NCBI RefSeq assembly: GCF_000518265.1
Contig: NZ_JADG01000016.1
Span: 186,001 to 250,000 of the forward strand
Reading direction: 5' to 3'
DNA length: 64,000 bases
Origin: Actinomadura oligospora ATCC 43269
Lineage (GTDB): Bacteria; Actinomycetota; Actinomycetes; Streptosporangiales; Streptosporangiaceae
Positions 25,247 through 34,433 of the stretch are shown piece after piece. The stretch's first letter is position 1, and each line of letters starts with the position of its first letter. The notes under the pieces are model-generated. The model made no database searches, was not told where the DNA came from, and worked only from the letters and a program-made list of their open reading frames with translations. Position numbers and translations under genes: made by a program.

Positions 25247-27280
25247 TCAGCGGCCTCCGCCGCGGCGAACGCGCAGGTAGTCGCTGACGACGTACTCGCC
25301 GAGCCGGTCGGCGTCGGGCGCGAAGACCCGGCCGCCGTTGCGGCGGGCCACCTCGTCCACGAACGCGACCAGGCGGCGGTCGTCGGCGAGCATGAAGAAG
25401 TTCAGCGCGGCGCCGCGCCGGGTCATCTTGTCCACCTCGGCCGTGGTGAGGACGAGGGTGTCGGCGGACGGCGGGTAGTCGAACCAGGACCGGCCGTCCG
25501 GGCGCAGGTGGGCGGTCGGCTCACCGTCGGTGACCACCAGGACGATCGGCTCGAAGTCGGGATGCCGGTCCAGGTGCCGTCCGGCGATCATCAGGGCGTG
25601 GTGCAGGTTGGTGCCCTGGACCATGTCCCAGTCCAGGCCCGCCATCTCGGTCGGGTGCAGCACGCGGGCGTAGTTGGAGAACCCGATGATCTGGATGGCG
25701 TCCTGCGGGAACTTGCTGGTCACGAGGGTGTGCAGGGCCAGCGTGGTCTGCTTGGCGGCGGCCCAGGTGCCGCGCAGCACCATCGAGTAGGAGAGGTCGA
25801 CCAGCAGGCAGACGGCGGCGGCGCTGCGCCGCTCGGTCTCCTTGACCTCGAAGTCGTCCACGCTGAGCTTCACCGCGCGCAGCCTGCCACCCGACCCGGC
25901 CGCCGCGGATCCGGCGGGCACGGGGGAGTCAGCGGACCCGGCGGGCGCGGCGGGTGTCATGGCGGAGCGCCGGACGGCGTTGGAGACCGTCCGGACGACG
26001 TCGAGGGGCTGTTCGTCGCCGAACCGCCACTCGCGCGTCGAGCCGGTCAGCTCGCCCGCCTGGCCCGCGTCGTGCCGGTCGTGGTCGCCGGACCGTCCCG
26101 CCGTGAGCTGCGAGAACACCCGCCGAAGCGCGGTCTCGCCGAGCCGCCGGACGGCCTTCGGGGTCAGTTCGAGCTCCCCCCGGCGCCGCTGCAGGTAACC
26201 CTGCCGCTCGAGCTCGGCCTCCAGCCGCCGCAGCGCCGCGAGATCGTCGACCGCGGACCGGCCGAGGGCGCGCCGGACGGCCTCCTCGTCGACGTCGTCC
26301 AGCCGGGCGCCCGGATAGTCCTGGCCGAGCGAGGTCTCCAGCTCGGCCAGGTCGGCGAGCTCGGCGAGCGCGCCGGTGGCGTCGCCCATGCCGAGCGGCT
26401 CGTCCCCGGTCATCTGCTCGGGCGTGCCCCAGGCCAGGTCGGGACGGCGGGCGCGCAGCGACTCCGACAGCCGGGTCATCTCCAGGGAGAGGCCCGCGTC
26501 CCGCATGACCTGGTCCATCAGCCCGGACAGCTCGGCGCGCTGCTCGGGCGTCAGGGACGCCATGAGCCGGTCCATCGCGGCGGCGCGGCGGGCCAGCGAG
26601 TCGACCAGCTCCTCCAGGTCGGACGGGTTCTCCGGGAAGAACTCGCCGTACTCCCGCATGAACCGGTCGAAGTCCTCCTGGGTGTGCTCGCCGCGCGCGT
26701 CCCTGTCGAGCATGTCGTTGAGCGCGGCCATCATGTCCCGGACGCGTTCCATGGCGGCCGGGTCCTGGTTCGCGAGGGCCTGCCGCATGCCCTCGAACTG
26801 GGAATCCAGGATCTCGCTGCGCAGCAGGCCCTTGAGGCGCTCGAACGTCTCGCGGGCGGCGTCCGAGCGCCACCGGTAGTCCGACAGCCGCCGGACGGCC
26901 TGCGCGGTGTCGGACGGCAGCGCGTCCAGCTCGGCCTCACGCAGGCGCGCGTCGTCGGACGGATCGGGGAACAGCTCGGCGCGCTCCTGCCCGATCGCGG
27001 TGTCGAGCAGCGCGCGGACCTGCTCCAGCGTGCCGTCCACCCGGCCGCGTCGCCGCAGCTCACGCCGTCTCTGGCGGACCTCGCGGAGCAGGTCGTCCAG
27101 CCCGCGCCGGTTCCGGGCGTCGTTCGGCAGGCCGCGGCGGAGCAGCTCGCGCAGCGCGTCGCCGGGCCGGGTGCCCTCCAGCACCGAGTCGCCGAGCGCG
27201 TCCAGCGCCTCCCGGACGTCGTAGGGCGGGGCGAGCGGGTCCGGGCCCTCGGTGTACGCCCCGTACCGGTAACGGCTCAT
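25247..27280 (-). CDS. VWA domain protein, partner of MoxR-type ATPase
   Basis: 677-residue cytosolic protein. The long N-terminal part (about 1-440) is helical and highly charged (DDLLREVRQRRRELRRRGR, EELVDSLARRAAAMDRLMAS). The C-terminal ~210 residues are a von Willebrand A domain with the MIDAS start CLLVDLSYSMVLRG at about 490-504, a Thr in QGTNLHHAL and Asp in VVTDGEPTAH. No signal peptide. It lies 27 bases downstream of the AAA+ gene, the usual MoxR-VWA arrangement in which the ATPase remodels or loads a client with a VWA co-chaperone, as in Mg-chelatase ChlI/ChlD. The client here is unknown. Confidence 0.88.
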   Translation of the reverse strand: MSRYRYGAYTEGPDPLAPPYDVREALDALGDSVLEGTRPGDALRELLRRGLPNDARNRRGLDDLLREVRQRRRELRRRGRVDGTLEQVRALLDTAIGQERAELFPDPSDDARLREAELDALPSDTAQAVRRLSDYRWRSDAARETFERLKGLLRSEILDSQFEGMRQALANQDPAAMERVRDMMAALNDMLDRDARGEHTQEDFDRFMREYGEFFPENPSDLEELVDSLARRAAAMDRLMASLTPEQRAELSGLMDQVMRDAGLSLEMTRLSESLRARRPDLAWGTPEQMTGDEPLGMGDATGALAELADLAELETSLGQDYPGARLDDVDEEAVRRALGRSAVDDLAALRRLEAELERQGYLQRRRGELELTPKAVRRLGETALRRVFSQLTAGRSGDHDRHDAGQAGELTGSTREWRFGDEQPLDVVRTVSNAVRRSAMTPAAPAGSADSPVPAGSAAAGSGGRLRAVKLSVDDFEVKETERRSAAAVCLLVDLSYSMVLRGTWAAAKQTTLALHTLVTSKFPQDAIQIIGFSNYARVLHPTEMAGLDWDMVQGTNLHHALMIAGRHLDRHPDFEPIVLVVTDGEPTAHLRPDGRSWFDYPPSADTLVLTTAEVDKMTRRGAALNFFMLADDRRLVAFVDEVARRNGGRVFAPDADRLGEYVVSDYLRVRRGGGR

Positions 27281-27307
27281 GCCAACCTCAAAGGGTCACG
27301 GGCTGTG

Positions 27308-28696
27308 TCACAACGAATAGGTGCCGGTGTCGTCCTTCGACAGGCGCCGGGTCAGGAACAGCCCCTCCAACGCGAACTCCAGTGCGGCCGCGGCCTGGCC
27401 GGGGGACTCCCCGGACATGCCGAGCCGCTCGACGATCTTCCCCAGGCCGGGCACCGGGCCGGTGCGGCGCAGCAGTTCCTCGGCGGACACCAGTTCGCCC
27501 GACTCGACCGTCTCGCCCGAGTCGAACTTGTCCAGGAGGCCGGCCAGGTCGGCTCCGCCGAGCGTCCGCCGGAAGGTCTCGGCGGTCGCGCGGCGCAGCA
27601 GGTGTTCCAGCACCTCCTGCTCGCGGCCCTCCTCGCTGACCTCGAACTCGACCTTGCCCATCAGCGTCGGGACGACGGCGGGCAGGTCGCAGACGCGGGC
27701 GACCGCGCGGTCCTCCCCGGCGAGGGCGCCGCGCCGGACCGCACCGGCCGCGACCGTCTCGGCCCCGGCCAGCGCGAACCGCGCCGACACGCCGGACCGG
27801 GCGTCCACCGCCGTCGACTCCCGGACGAGCCGGGTGAACCGGGCGACGACCTCGAGCAGGTGCTCGGGGACCTCGACGCCCGCGCCGAGCTCGGCCTCCT
27901 GGCGCACCAGGTCCAGCTCGTCGGACAGCTCGATCGGGTAGTGGGTGCGGATCTCCGCGCCGAACCGGTCCTTCAGCGGCGTGATGATGCGGCCGCGGTT
28001 GGTGTAGTCCTCGGGGTTGGCGGACGCGACGAGCAGCACGTCCAGGGGCAGCCGGAGCGCGTAGCCGCGGATCTGGACGTCCCGTTCCTCCAGGACGTTC
28101 AGGAGCGACACCTGGATGCGTTCGGCCAGGTCGGGCAGCTCGTTCACGGCGAACACGCCCCGGTTGGTGCGCGGGACGAGGCCGAAGTGGACGGTCTCGG
28201 GGTCGCCCAGCGTCCGCCCCTCGGCCACCTTCACCGGGTCGACGTCGCCGATCAGGTCGCCCACGGAGGTGTCGGGGGTGGCCAGCTTCTCGCCGTACCG
28301 GTCGTCCCGGTGCAGCCAGGCGACCGGGAGGGCGTCGCCGAGCTCGTCCGCCAGGCGGCGGCAGCGCACGCACACGGGCGCGTACGGGTGGTCGTTGATC
28401 TCGCAGCCGCCGACGACGGGGGTCCATTCGTCCAGGAGGCCGGCGATCGTGCGGATCAGCCGGGTCTTGCCCTGGCCCCGCTCGCCCAGCAGCACCAGGT
28501 CGTGCCCGGCCAGCAGGGCCCGTTCCAGGTGGGGCAGGACGGTGTCGTCGAAGCCGACGATGCCGGGGAACCTCGGCTGCCCGGATCTCAGCCGGGTCAG
28601 CAGGTTCCGGTGGATCTCTTCCTTCACGGTCTCGTACTGGTGGCCGCTGGTGCGCAGCTCGCCCAGGGTGCTCTCGCGAGGTGTGGATGCACGCAC
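27308..28696 (-). CDS. MoxR/Mg-chelatase-like AAA+ ATPase
   Basis: 462-residue AAA+ ATPase. Walker A GERGQGKT at 71-78, Walker B-type FAVNELPDL, sensor 1 VLLVASANPEDYTNRG, and the arginine-finger region ITPLKDRFG. A Cys pair, VCVRCRRL, lies in an inserted segment about residues 105-112 and could bind zinc. The C-terminus is helical (lid). The GTG at 28696 begins a protein whose length fits the family; the frame runs on upstream as a shadow of the FIST gene. It forms an operon with the VWA gene and is divergent from the FIST gene. Confidence 0.88.
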   Translation of the reverse strand: MRASTPRESTLGELRTSGHQYETVKEEIHRNLLTRLRSGQPRFPGIVGFDDTVLPHLERALLAGHDLVLLGERGQGKTRLIRTIAGLLDEWTPVVGGCEINDHPYAPVCVRCRRLADELGDALPVAWLHRDDRYGEKLATPDTSVGDLIGDVDPVKVAEGRTLGDPETVHFGLVPRTNRGVFAVNELPDLAERIQVSLLNVLEERDVQIRGYALRLPLDVLLVASANPEDYTNRGRIITPLKDRFGAEIRTHYPIELSDELDLVRQEAELGAGVEVPEHLLEVVARFTRLVRESTAVDARSGVSARFALAGAETVAAGAVRRGALAGEDRAVARVCDLPAVVPTLMGKVEFEVSEEGREQEVLEHLLRRATAETFRRTLGGADLAGLLDKFDSGETVESGELVSAEELLRRTGPVPGLGKIVERLGMSGESPGQAAAALEFALEGLFLTRRLSKDDTGTYSL

Positions 28697-28847
28697 GCGA
28701 CCGACCCTACGTCGCCTTCGGCCGTCCGGAACCCCTTTGTGGCAGCACGTCCGGGGCCCCCGGGTTATCCACAGGCGGCCCGGGGTTCGCGTCGCACCCG
28801 GTGGAACGGGGAGACTGGAAGGTGACCGTAGGAGATTGGGGGGACCG

Positions 28848-30014
28848 ATGGCCCGATTCGGTGACGGGCTGGCGTTCGGCCCGGACCTGACCGAGGCGGC
28901 CGAGACCGCCGTCCGGCAGGCCCGCGCGGAACTGTCCGCCGCACCCGACCTGGTCTGCGTCTTCGTCTCCGGCGGAGATCCGGACGAGGTCGAGTCCGCG
29001 GCCCGCCGGGCGCACGAGACGGCGGGGGCGCGGGTGTTCCTCGGCTGCTCGGCGGCGGGGGTGATCGGCGGGGGCCGCGGCGTCGAGGGGCGCGGCGCGG
29101 TCAGCGCCTGGGCCGGGGTGCTGCCGGACGCGCGGCTGACGCCGTTCCGCCTGGAGACCCTGAGGGCCGAGGACCGGCTGATCGTCGTCGGCATGCCCGA
29201 GAGCGGCGACGACGACGTGGTGGGCGTGCTGCTCGCCGACCCCTTCAGCTTCCCGGTCGACGCGTTCGTCGAGCGGTCCGGCGAGGCGATGCCGGGGCTG
29301 CCGCTGGTCGGCGGCCTGGCGGACGGTCCCGAACGCGGCGCCGCCCGGGTGTTCGTCAACGGCGAGGCGTTCGGCGAGGGCGCGGTCGGGGTCGTCCTCG
29401 GCGGGGCGGTGAGCGCGGCGACCGTGGTCAGCCAGGGCGCCCGTCCCATCGGCCCGGACATGGTCGTGACCAAGGCCGACGAGAACGTCCTCTACGAGCT
29501 GGCGGGCACCCCCGCGCTGTCGAAGCTGGAGGAGGTCGTCCTCGCCCTGCCGCCGGACGAGCAGGAGCTCGCCGGCCGCGGCCTGCTGATCGGCGTCGCG
29601 ATGGACGAGTACGCCGACGAGCACGAGCAGGGCGACTTCCTCGTCCGGGGCGTCGTCGGCGCCGACGAGGACACCGGCGCCATCGCGATCGGCGACGTGG
29701 TCGACATCGGACGCACCGTCCGGTTCCAGGTGCGCGACGCCGACGCGGCCGACGCCGACCTCGCCGCGTTGCTCGAGCGCTTCGACCTCGCGGACGTCGA
29801 GGGCGCGCTGCTGTTCTCCTGCAACGGGCGCGGCCAGGCCATGTTCCCCGACTCCGACCACGACGCGAAGCTGCTGCACCGCGCGTTCGGCGGCGCGGCG
29901 GGCGTCGGCGGGTTCTTCGCCGCGGGCGAGATCGGGCCGGTCGGCGGACGCAACCACGTCCACGGTTTCACCGCGTCCATCCTCGCCTTCGGACCCACGG
30001 GAGACGACCAGTGA
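28848..30014 (+). CDS. FIST N- and C-domain protein
   Basis: 388-residue cytosolic sensor-type protein. The N-terminal FIST domain (about 20-215) contains FLGCSAAGVIGGGRGVEG and PLVGGLADG; the FIST C-domain (about 220-370) contains ENVLYELAGTPAL, LLIGVAMDEY, FLVRGVVGADEDTGAI and ALLFSCNGRGQAMF. FIST domains are thought to bind small ligands such as amino acids and usually feed signalling proteins. ATG 28848 has AGGAG and a G run upstream. Its stop overlaps the GTG of the glucokinase gene (GTGA), so the pair is translationally coupled, an uncommon partnership. Ligand unknown. Confidence 0.9.
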   Translation: MARFGDGLAFGPDLTEAAETAVRQARAELSAAPDLVCVFVSGGDPDEVESAARRAHETAGARVFLGCSAAGVIGGGRGVEGRGAVSAWAGVLPDARLTPFRLETLRAEDRLIVVGMPESGDDDVVGVLLADPFSFPVDAFVERSGEAMPGLPLVGGLADGPERGAARVFVNGEAFGEGAVGVVLGGAVSAATVVSQGARPIGPDMVVTKADENVLYELAGTPALSKLEEVVLALPPDEQELAGRGLLIGVAMDEYADEHEQGDFLVRGVVGADEDTGAIAIGDVVDIGRTVRFQVRDADAADADLAALLERFDLADVEGALLFSCNGRGQAMFPDSDHDAKLLHRAFGGAAGVGGFFAAGEIGPVGGRNHVHGFTASILAFGPTGDDQ

Positions 30015-31060
30015 CCAGCACGCTCGTCCCGCGCCCGTCGGTGGAGACGGCCACCGGGGAGGTCCTCGCGGCGGTGCCCGCGCCCGTCCCGGAGACGTCC
30101 CCCCAGGCCGTCCCGGACCGGGACGCCGACGCGCCCGTCCTCGCGATCGACATCGGCGGCACCAAGCTCGCCGCCGCCGTTGTGGAGCCGGGCGGGCGGA
30201 TCGCCGTGTACGACCGCGTCCCGACGCCGAACAACCCGGCGATGGACGCCGAGGGCCTGTGGCGCACGCTCGCCGCGCTGCTGGAGAAGCTGCTCGCCGA
30301 GGCGGGCGGGCCCGACCTCGCCGGTGTCGGCGTCGGCTGCGGCGGCCCCATGACCTGGCCGGACGCGCACGTCTCCCCGCTGAACATCCCCGCCTGGCGC
30401 GGTTTCCCGCTCCGCGACCGGCTGAGCGAGACCTACCCGGGGATGCCCGTCCGCGTCCACAACGACGCGATCTGCCTGGCGATCGGGGAGCACTGGCGCG
30501 GCGCGGGCCGGGGCCGCGACAACATGCTCGGCATGGTCGTGTCGACCGGCGTCGGCGGCGGCCTCATCCTGAACGGCCACCTCATCGACGGCGCGAGCGG
30601 CAACGCCGGGCACATCGGCCACATCATCGTCGACCCCGACGGCCCGCCCTGCGGCTGCGGCGGCCGCGGCTGCCTGGAGGCCGTCGCCCGCGGCCCCGCC
30701 CTGGTGGACTGGGCCCGCGAACAGGGCTGGCCCGGCACCACCGGCGTCGCCCTCGCCGCCGACGCCCGCCGGGGCCACCCCGTCGCCCAGGCCGCGATGC
30801 GCCGCGCGGGCCGGGCCCTCGGCCTCGCCATCGCGTCCGCGACCCACCTCTGCGACCTGGAGGTCGTGTCGATCGGCGGCGGCATCTCCCAGGCGGGCGC
30901 CCTCGTGTTCGACCCCCTGGAGGAGACCCTCCGCACCCACGCCCGCATGGACTACGCCCGCAGGGTCAGCGTCGTCCCCGCCGCCCTGGGCCAGACCGCC
31001 GGCCTGGTCGGCGCCGCGGCCCTCGTCTTCGAAGCCACCAAGTACTGGTCCGCCGACTGA
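30011..31060 (+). CDS. ROK family sugar kinase (glucokinase-like)
   Basis: 349-residue ATP-dependent hexose kinase of the ROK family. Phosphate loop LAIDIGGTKLAAAVV at about 44-58; sugar-site residues in VHNDAICLAIGEHW; SGNAGHIGHIIV with the zinc His; and the zinc motif CGCGGRGCLE at about 214-223. No N-terminal DNA-binding domain is present, so it is a kinase rather than a ROK repressor. The first ~40 residues are an Ala/Pro-rich extension absent from most glucokinases, though the GTG at 30011 is the only start coupled to the FIST stop. The 3' end (..SAD stop) forms the first unit of a 26 bp tandem repeat. Confidence 0.88.
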   Translation: MTSTLVPRPSVETATGEVLAAVPAPVPETSPQAVPDRDADAPVLAIDIGGTKLAAAVVEPGGRIAVYDRVPTPNNPAMDAEGLWRTLAALLEKLLAEAGGPDLAGVGVGCGGPMTWPDAHVSPLNIPAWRGFPLRDRLSETYPGMPVRVHNDAICLAIGEHWRGAGRGRDNMLGMVVSTGVGGGLILNGHLIDGASGNAGHIGHIIVDPDGPPCGCGGRGCLEAVARGPALVDWAREQGWPGTTGVALAADARRGHPVAQAAMRRAGRALGLAIASATHLCDLEVVSIGGGISQAGALVFDPLEETLRTHARMDYARRVSVVPAALGQTAGLVGAAALVFEATKYWSAD

Positions 31061-31183
31061 CCGTCGGTGCGCGGTCCGCCGACTGACCGTCGGTGCGCGG
31101 TCCGCCGACTGACCGCCGGAGCACGGTCCCTCGGCTGATCGTCGGTGCGCGGTCCCTCGGCTGACCGCCGCAGGCGGTCCCCA
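31055..31183. repeat. 26 bp tandem repeat, about five copies
   Basis: Units start at 31055, 31081, 31107, 31133 and 31159. The first two are identical (GACTGACCGTCGGTGCGCGG, then TCCGCC); later ones drift. The first unit contains the last codon and TGA of the kinase gene, and each later unit repeats that TGA. The remaining bases up to 31343 show nothing else. Confidence 0.85.
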
Positions 31184-31343
31184 GGCTGAAGGCTGATCGT
31201 CGAGGGCCCTGGGATGCCAGGGGGTGCCCGAGGCCCCGCCCGGGGCGACTCGACCGTTCCCTTGCGGCCCGGTGCGGAGGTGATCGAAGAAGAACGATCA
31301 TCCGGGGTGCTGCTGGGGGTGGGGCGCGTGGCAGGATGCGGGG

Positions 31344-32558
31344 GTGGTCACCGTCCCGCTCAAAGACGTCCAGGACGCGCGTGAGCTGCTCTCCGCCGTC
31401 GCCGTGCCGACGCCGCTGATCCCCTCCCGCGCGCTGTCGGAGGCGATCGGCGGCCCGGTCCTGCTCAAGTGCGAGAACCTCCAGCGCACCGGATCGTTCA
31501 AGATCCGCGGCGCGTACGTGCGGATCGCCCGGCTCACCGAGGAGGAACGGGCGCGGGGCGTCGTCGCGGCCAGCGCCGGCAACCACGCGCAGGGCGTCGC
31601 GCTCGCCGCGTCCATGCTCGGCGCGAAGGCCACGGTGTTCATGCCGGTGGGCGCGCCACTGCCGAAGGTCGCCGCGACCCGTGGCTACGGCGCCGAGGTG
31701 GTGTTCCCCGGCCCGACCGTGGACGACTGCCTGGAGGCCGCCGCCGAGTACGCCGAGGAGCGCGGCGCGGTGTTCATCCACCCGTTCGACCACCAGGACG
31801 TGGTCGCCGGGCAGGGGACCATCGGCCTGGAGATCCTCGAGCAGTGCCCGGACGTCCGGACGGTCGTCGGCGCGGTCGGCGGCGGCGGGCTGATGTCGGG
31901 CGTCGCGACCGCGATCAAGCAGGCCGCCGACCATCCGGTCAAGATCGTCGGGGCGCAGGCCAAGCGCGCCGCCGCGTTCCCCGCGTCGCTGGCCGCCGGG
32001 CACCCGGTGCGGATCGACCTCCAGCCGACGATGGCCGACGGGATCTCCGTCGGCCGCCCGGGCGACCTGACGTACGAGCTGGTCAGCGAGCTGCTCGACG
32101 CCGTCGTGACGGTGACCGAGGAGTCCATCTCGCAGGCCCTGCTGCTCTGCCTGGAGCGTGCCAAGCAGGTCGTCGAACCGGCGGGCGCGGCGGGCGTCGC
32201 GGCGCTGCTGGAGCACTCCTACGCCGTCCGGACGCCGGTCGTGGCGATCCTGTCCGGTGGGAACATCGACCCGCTGCTCATGGCGAAGGTCCTGCGGCAC
32301 GGCCTGGCGGGCGCGGGCCGGTACCTGGTCGTCCGCTGCCGCCTGAAGGACCGTCCGGGCGCGCTGGTCACGCTTCTCAGCGAGCTCGCCGGGTTCGGCG
32401 TGAACGTGCTGGACGTCGTGCACGAGCGCGTCGCCGCCCGCCTCCCCGTCGAGGAGGCCGAGGTGCTGCTCCAGCTGGAGACGCGCGGCACCGAGCACAG
32501 CGAAGAGGTCACCCGCCGCCTCCGCGAACGCGGCTACACCCTCACCATCGGCGGCTGA
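31344..32558 (+). CDS. ilvA: Threonine ammonia-lyase
   Basis: PLP enzyme deaminating threonine to 2-oxobutyrate, the entry to isoleucine synthesis; some homologues are catabolic. 404 residues. PLP lysine K53 in LQRTGSFKIRGAY, SAGNHAQGVALAA, the glycine loop VVGAVGGGGLMSG, and VEPAGAAGVAALL. A single C-terminal ACT domain (about 325-404: LVVRCRLKDRPGALVTLLSE) suggests allosteric control and matches the short, single-ACT form rather than the long biosynthetic form. Start GTG 31344. Monocistronic; converges with the ABC permease gene. Confidence 0.93.
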   Translation: MVTVPLKDVQDARELLSAVAVPTPLIPSRALSEAIGGPVLLKCENLQRTGSFKIRGAYVRIARLTEEERARGVVAASAGNHAQGVALAASMLGAKATVFMPVGAPLPKVAATRGYGAEVVFPGPTVDDCLEAAAEYAEERGAVFIHPFDHQDVVAGQGTIGLEILEQCPDVRTVVGAVGGGGLMSGVATAIKQAADHPVKIVGAQAKRAAAFPASLAAGHPVRIDLQPTMADGISVGRPGDLTYELVSELLDAVVTVTEESISQALLLCLERAKQVVEPAGAAGVAALLEHSYAVRTPVVAILSGGNIDPLLMAKVLRHGLAGAGRYLVVRCRLKDRPGALVTLLSELAGFGVNVLDVVHERVAARLPVEEAEVLLQLETRGTEHSEEVTRRLRERGYTLTIGG

Positions 32559-32602
32559 CCGAGCGTCCGCAAGGTCTCCGGCGCGGGCGGGGGCGGGGGC
32601 GG

Positions 32603-33379
32603 TCAGCGGGAGTTGGCGCGCTGGTACTGGCGGACGGCCAGGAACCCGAACACGACCATCAGCCCCCCGCACCAGGCCAGCGCCTGCCACACGGCGGGGA
32701 AGGGGTGGAAGACGGGCGGGCCGATGAACAGCCCGCGCGTGGCGTTCACGATCTTGGTGATGGGGTTGACCTGGGCCCACGCGCGCAGCCAGTCCGGCAT
32801 CGTCTCCAGCGGGACGAACGCGTTGCTGGTGAAGGTCAGCGGGAACAGCCAGATGATCCCCGCGATGTTGGCGGCCTCGGCGTTGCGCACCGACAGCCCG
32901 ATCCACGCGCCGATCGACCCGAACGCCAGGACGGTCGCCGCGAACATCCCGAACCCGCCGAGCGCCCCCCAGAACCCGCCGGTGAACCGGAATCCGACCA
33001 GCAGCCCGACGAGCACCATGACGACCGCGACGAACATGTTGCGGACCAGGTCCGAGCCCATCCGGCCGACCAGGACCGCCGAGCGCGCCATCGGCAGCGA
33101 GCGGAACCGGTCGATCAGGCCCTTCTGCATGTCGTCGGCGAGCCCGGTGGAGATCCCGGCGGTCGCGAACGTCATGGACTGGGCGAAGATCCCGACCATG
33201 AGGTACTGGACGGCGTCCACGCCGGGCGGCATCCGGAGCGCGCCGCCGAACACGTACCGGAACAGCAGCACGAACATGACCGGCTGGATCAGCGAGAAGA
33301 ACAGCAGCTCCGGGATGCGCGGGACCTGCCGCAGGTGCCGCTTGGTCATCTCCCAGCCGTCGGAGAGCACGTAGCTCAC
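32603..33379 (-). CDS. ABC-2 type permease (DrrB-like)
   Basis: 258-residue membrane component of an ABC exporter. Six hydrophobic stretches are seen, starting at IPELLFFSLIQPVMFVLLF (about 22-40), with the ABC-2 signature region VLAFGSIGAWIGLSVRNAEAA followed by LFPLTFTSNAFVPLETMP, the typical DrrB/NodJ motif. The GTG start at 33379 overlaps the stop of the ATPase gene by 4 bases, so the two form a coupled operon. It probably exports an antibiotic or lipid; the cargo is unknown. Confidence 0.9.
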   Translation of the reverse strand: MSYVLSDGWEMTKRHLRQVPRIPELLFFSLIQPVMFVLLFRYVFGGALRMPPGVDAVQYLMVGIFAQSMTFATAGISTGLADDMQKGLIDRFRSLPMARSAVLVGRMGSDLVRNMFVAVVMVLVGLLVGFRFTGGFWGALGGFGMFAATVLAFGSIGAWIGLSVRNAEAANIAGIIWLFPLTFTSNAFVPLETMPDWLRAWAQVNPITKIVNATRGLFIGPPVFHPFPAVWQALAWCGGLMVVFGFLAVRQYQRANSR

Positions 33380-34338
33380 GCCTCGACCGCCTCCTCCTCC
33401 GCCTTGTGGCCGGTGAGCGCGAGGAACACCTCGTCCAGGGTGGGACGGCGCAGCCCGACGTCGTGGGCCTCGATGCCGAGGCCGTCCAGGGCGTTCACGA
33501 CGGCGACCAGGCTGCGCGTGCCCTCCCGGACGGGCGCGGACACCGTGCTGGTCTCCTCGTCGACCTCGGGATCCTCGCCGGTGACCCCGAGGACGGCCGC
33601 CGCGGCCCTGCTGACCGCCGCCGGGCTCGGCACGGTGAACTGCACCCGCTCGCCGCCGACCATCGCCTTGAGCTGGTCGGACGTGCCGCGCGCGATCACC
33701 GTGCCGTGGTCGATGATGACGATGTCGTCGGCGAGCTCGTCGGCCTCCTCGAGGTACTGCGTGGTGAGCAGCAGCGTCGCGCCGTCCCGGACCAGGGCGC
33801 GGATGATCTCCCACATGCCCATCCGGCCGCGCGGGTCGAGGCCGGTGGTCGGCTCGTCCAGGAAGATGATCTTCGGCCGGACGACCAGCGCCGCGGCCAG
33901 GTCGAGGCGGCGGCGCATCCCGCCGGAGTAGGTCTTGGCGGGCCGGTCGGCGGCGTCGGTGAGCCGGAACCGGTCGAGCAGCTCGTCCGCCCGCGCCGCC
34001 GCCTCCCGCTTCGGCAGGTGGTAGAGGCGGCCGAACATGTCCAGGTTCTCGCGTCCGGTGAGGTACTCGTCCACGGCCGCGTACTGCCCGGACAGTCCCA
34101 TGATGGTGCGGACGGCGTTCGGCTCGGCCACCACGTCGTGCCCGCCGACCAGGGCCCGACCGCCGTCCGGGCGCAGCAGCGTGGTCAGCATCCGCACCAT
34201 GGTGGTCTTGCCCGCGCCGTTCGGCCCGAGCATGCCGAGCACCGTCCCCGCCGGGACGGCGAGGTCCACCCCGCTCACGGCGTGGACCTTCCCGAACCGC
34301 TTGACCAGCCCCTCGGCGACGATCACGTTCTCGCTCAC
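33376..34338 (-). CDS. ABC transporter ATPase (DrrA-like)
   Basis: 320-residue nucleotide-binding subunit. Walker A GPNGAGKTT at 38-46, signature YSGGMRRRLDLA, Walker B IIFLDEPTTGLDP, and a C-terminal domain (about 225-320) with VGLRRPTLDEVFLALTGH, the hallmark of the daunorubicin-resistance (DrrA) subfamily. I chose the GTG at 34338, with AGGGGG 5 bases upstream; in-frame ATGs at 34362 and 34359 lack a ribosome site. Coupled to the permease by a 4-base overlap. No regulator gene adjoins it. Confidence 0.92.
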   Translation of the reverse strand: MSENVIVAEGLVKRFGKVHAVSGVDLAVPAGTVLGMLGPNGAGKTTMVRMLTTLLRPDGGRALVGGHDVVAEPNAVRTIMGLSGQYAAVDEYLTGRENLDMFGRLYHLPKREAAARADELLDRFRLTDAADRPAKTYSGGMRRRLDLAAALVVRPKIIFLDEPTTGLDPRGRMGMWEIIRALVRDGATLLLTTQYLEEADELADDIVIIDHGTVIARGTSDQLKAMVGGERVQFTVPSPAAVSRAAAAVLGVTGEDPEVDEETSTVSAPVREGTRSLVAVVNALDGLGIEAHDVGLRRPTLDEVFLALTGHKAEEEAVEA

Positions 34339-34396
34339 GTTGCCCCCTAGAGGCAACATCATAGGGCGACCGTACGCCTACCAGGAGTTATGTAAA

Positions 34397-34422
34397 GGGC
34401 GGCCCACCATCGTGGGCCGCCC
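34397..34422 (-). terminator. Terminator of the M1 peptidase operon
   Basis: GGGCGGCCCAC (34397-34407), loop CATC, GTGGGCCGCCC (34412-34422), starting 12 bases beyond the stop of the last M1 gene. Confidence 0.8.
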
Positions 34423-34433
34423 TCCGATCACAC

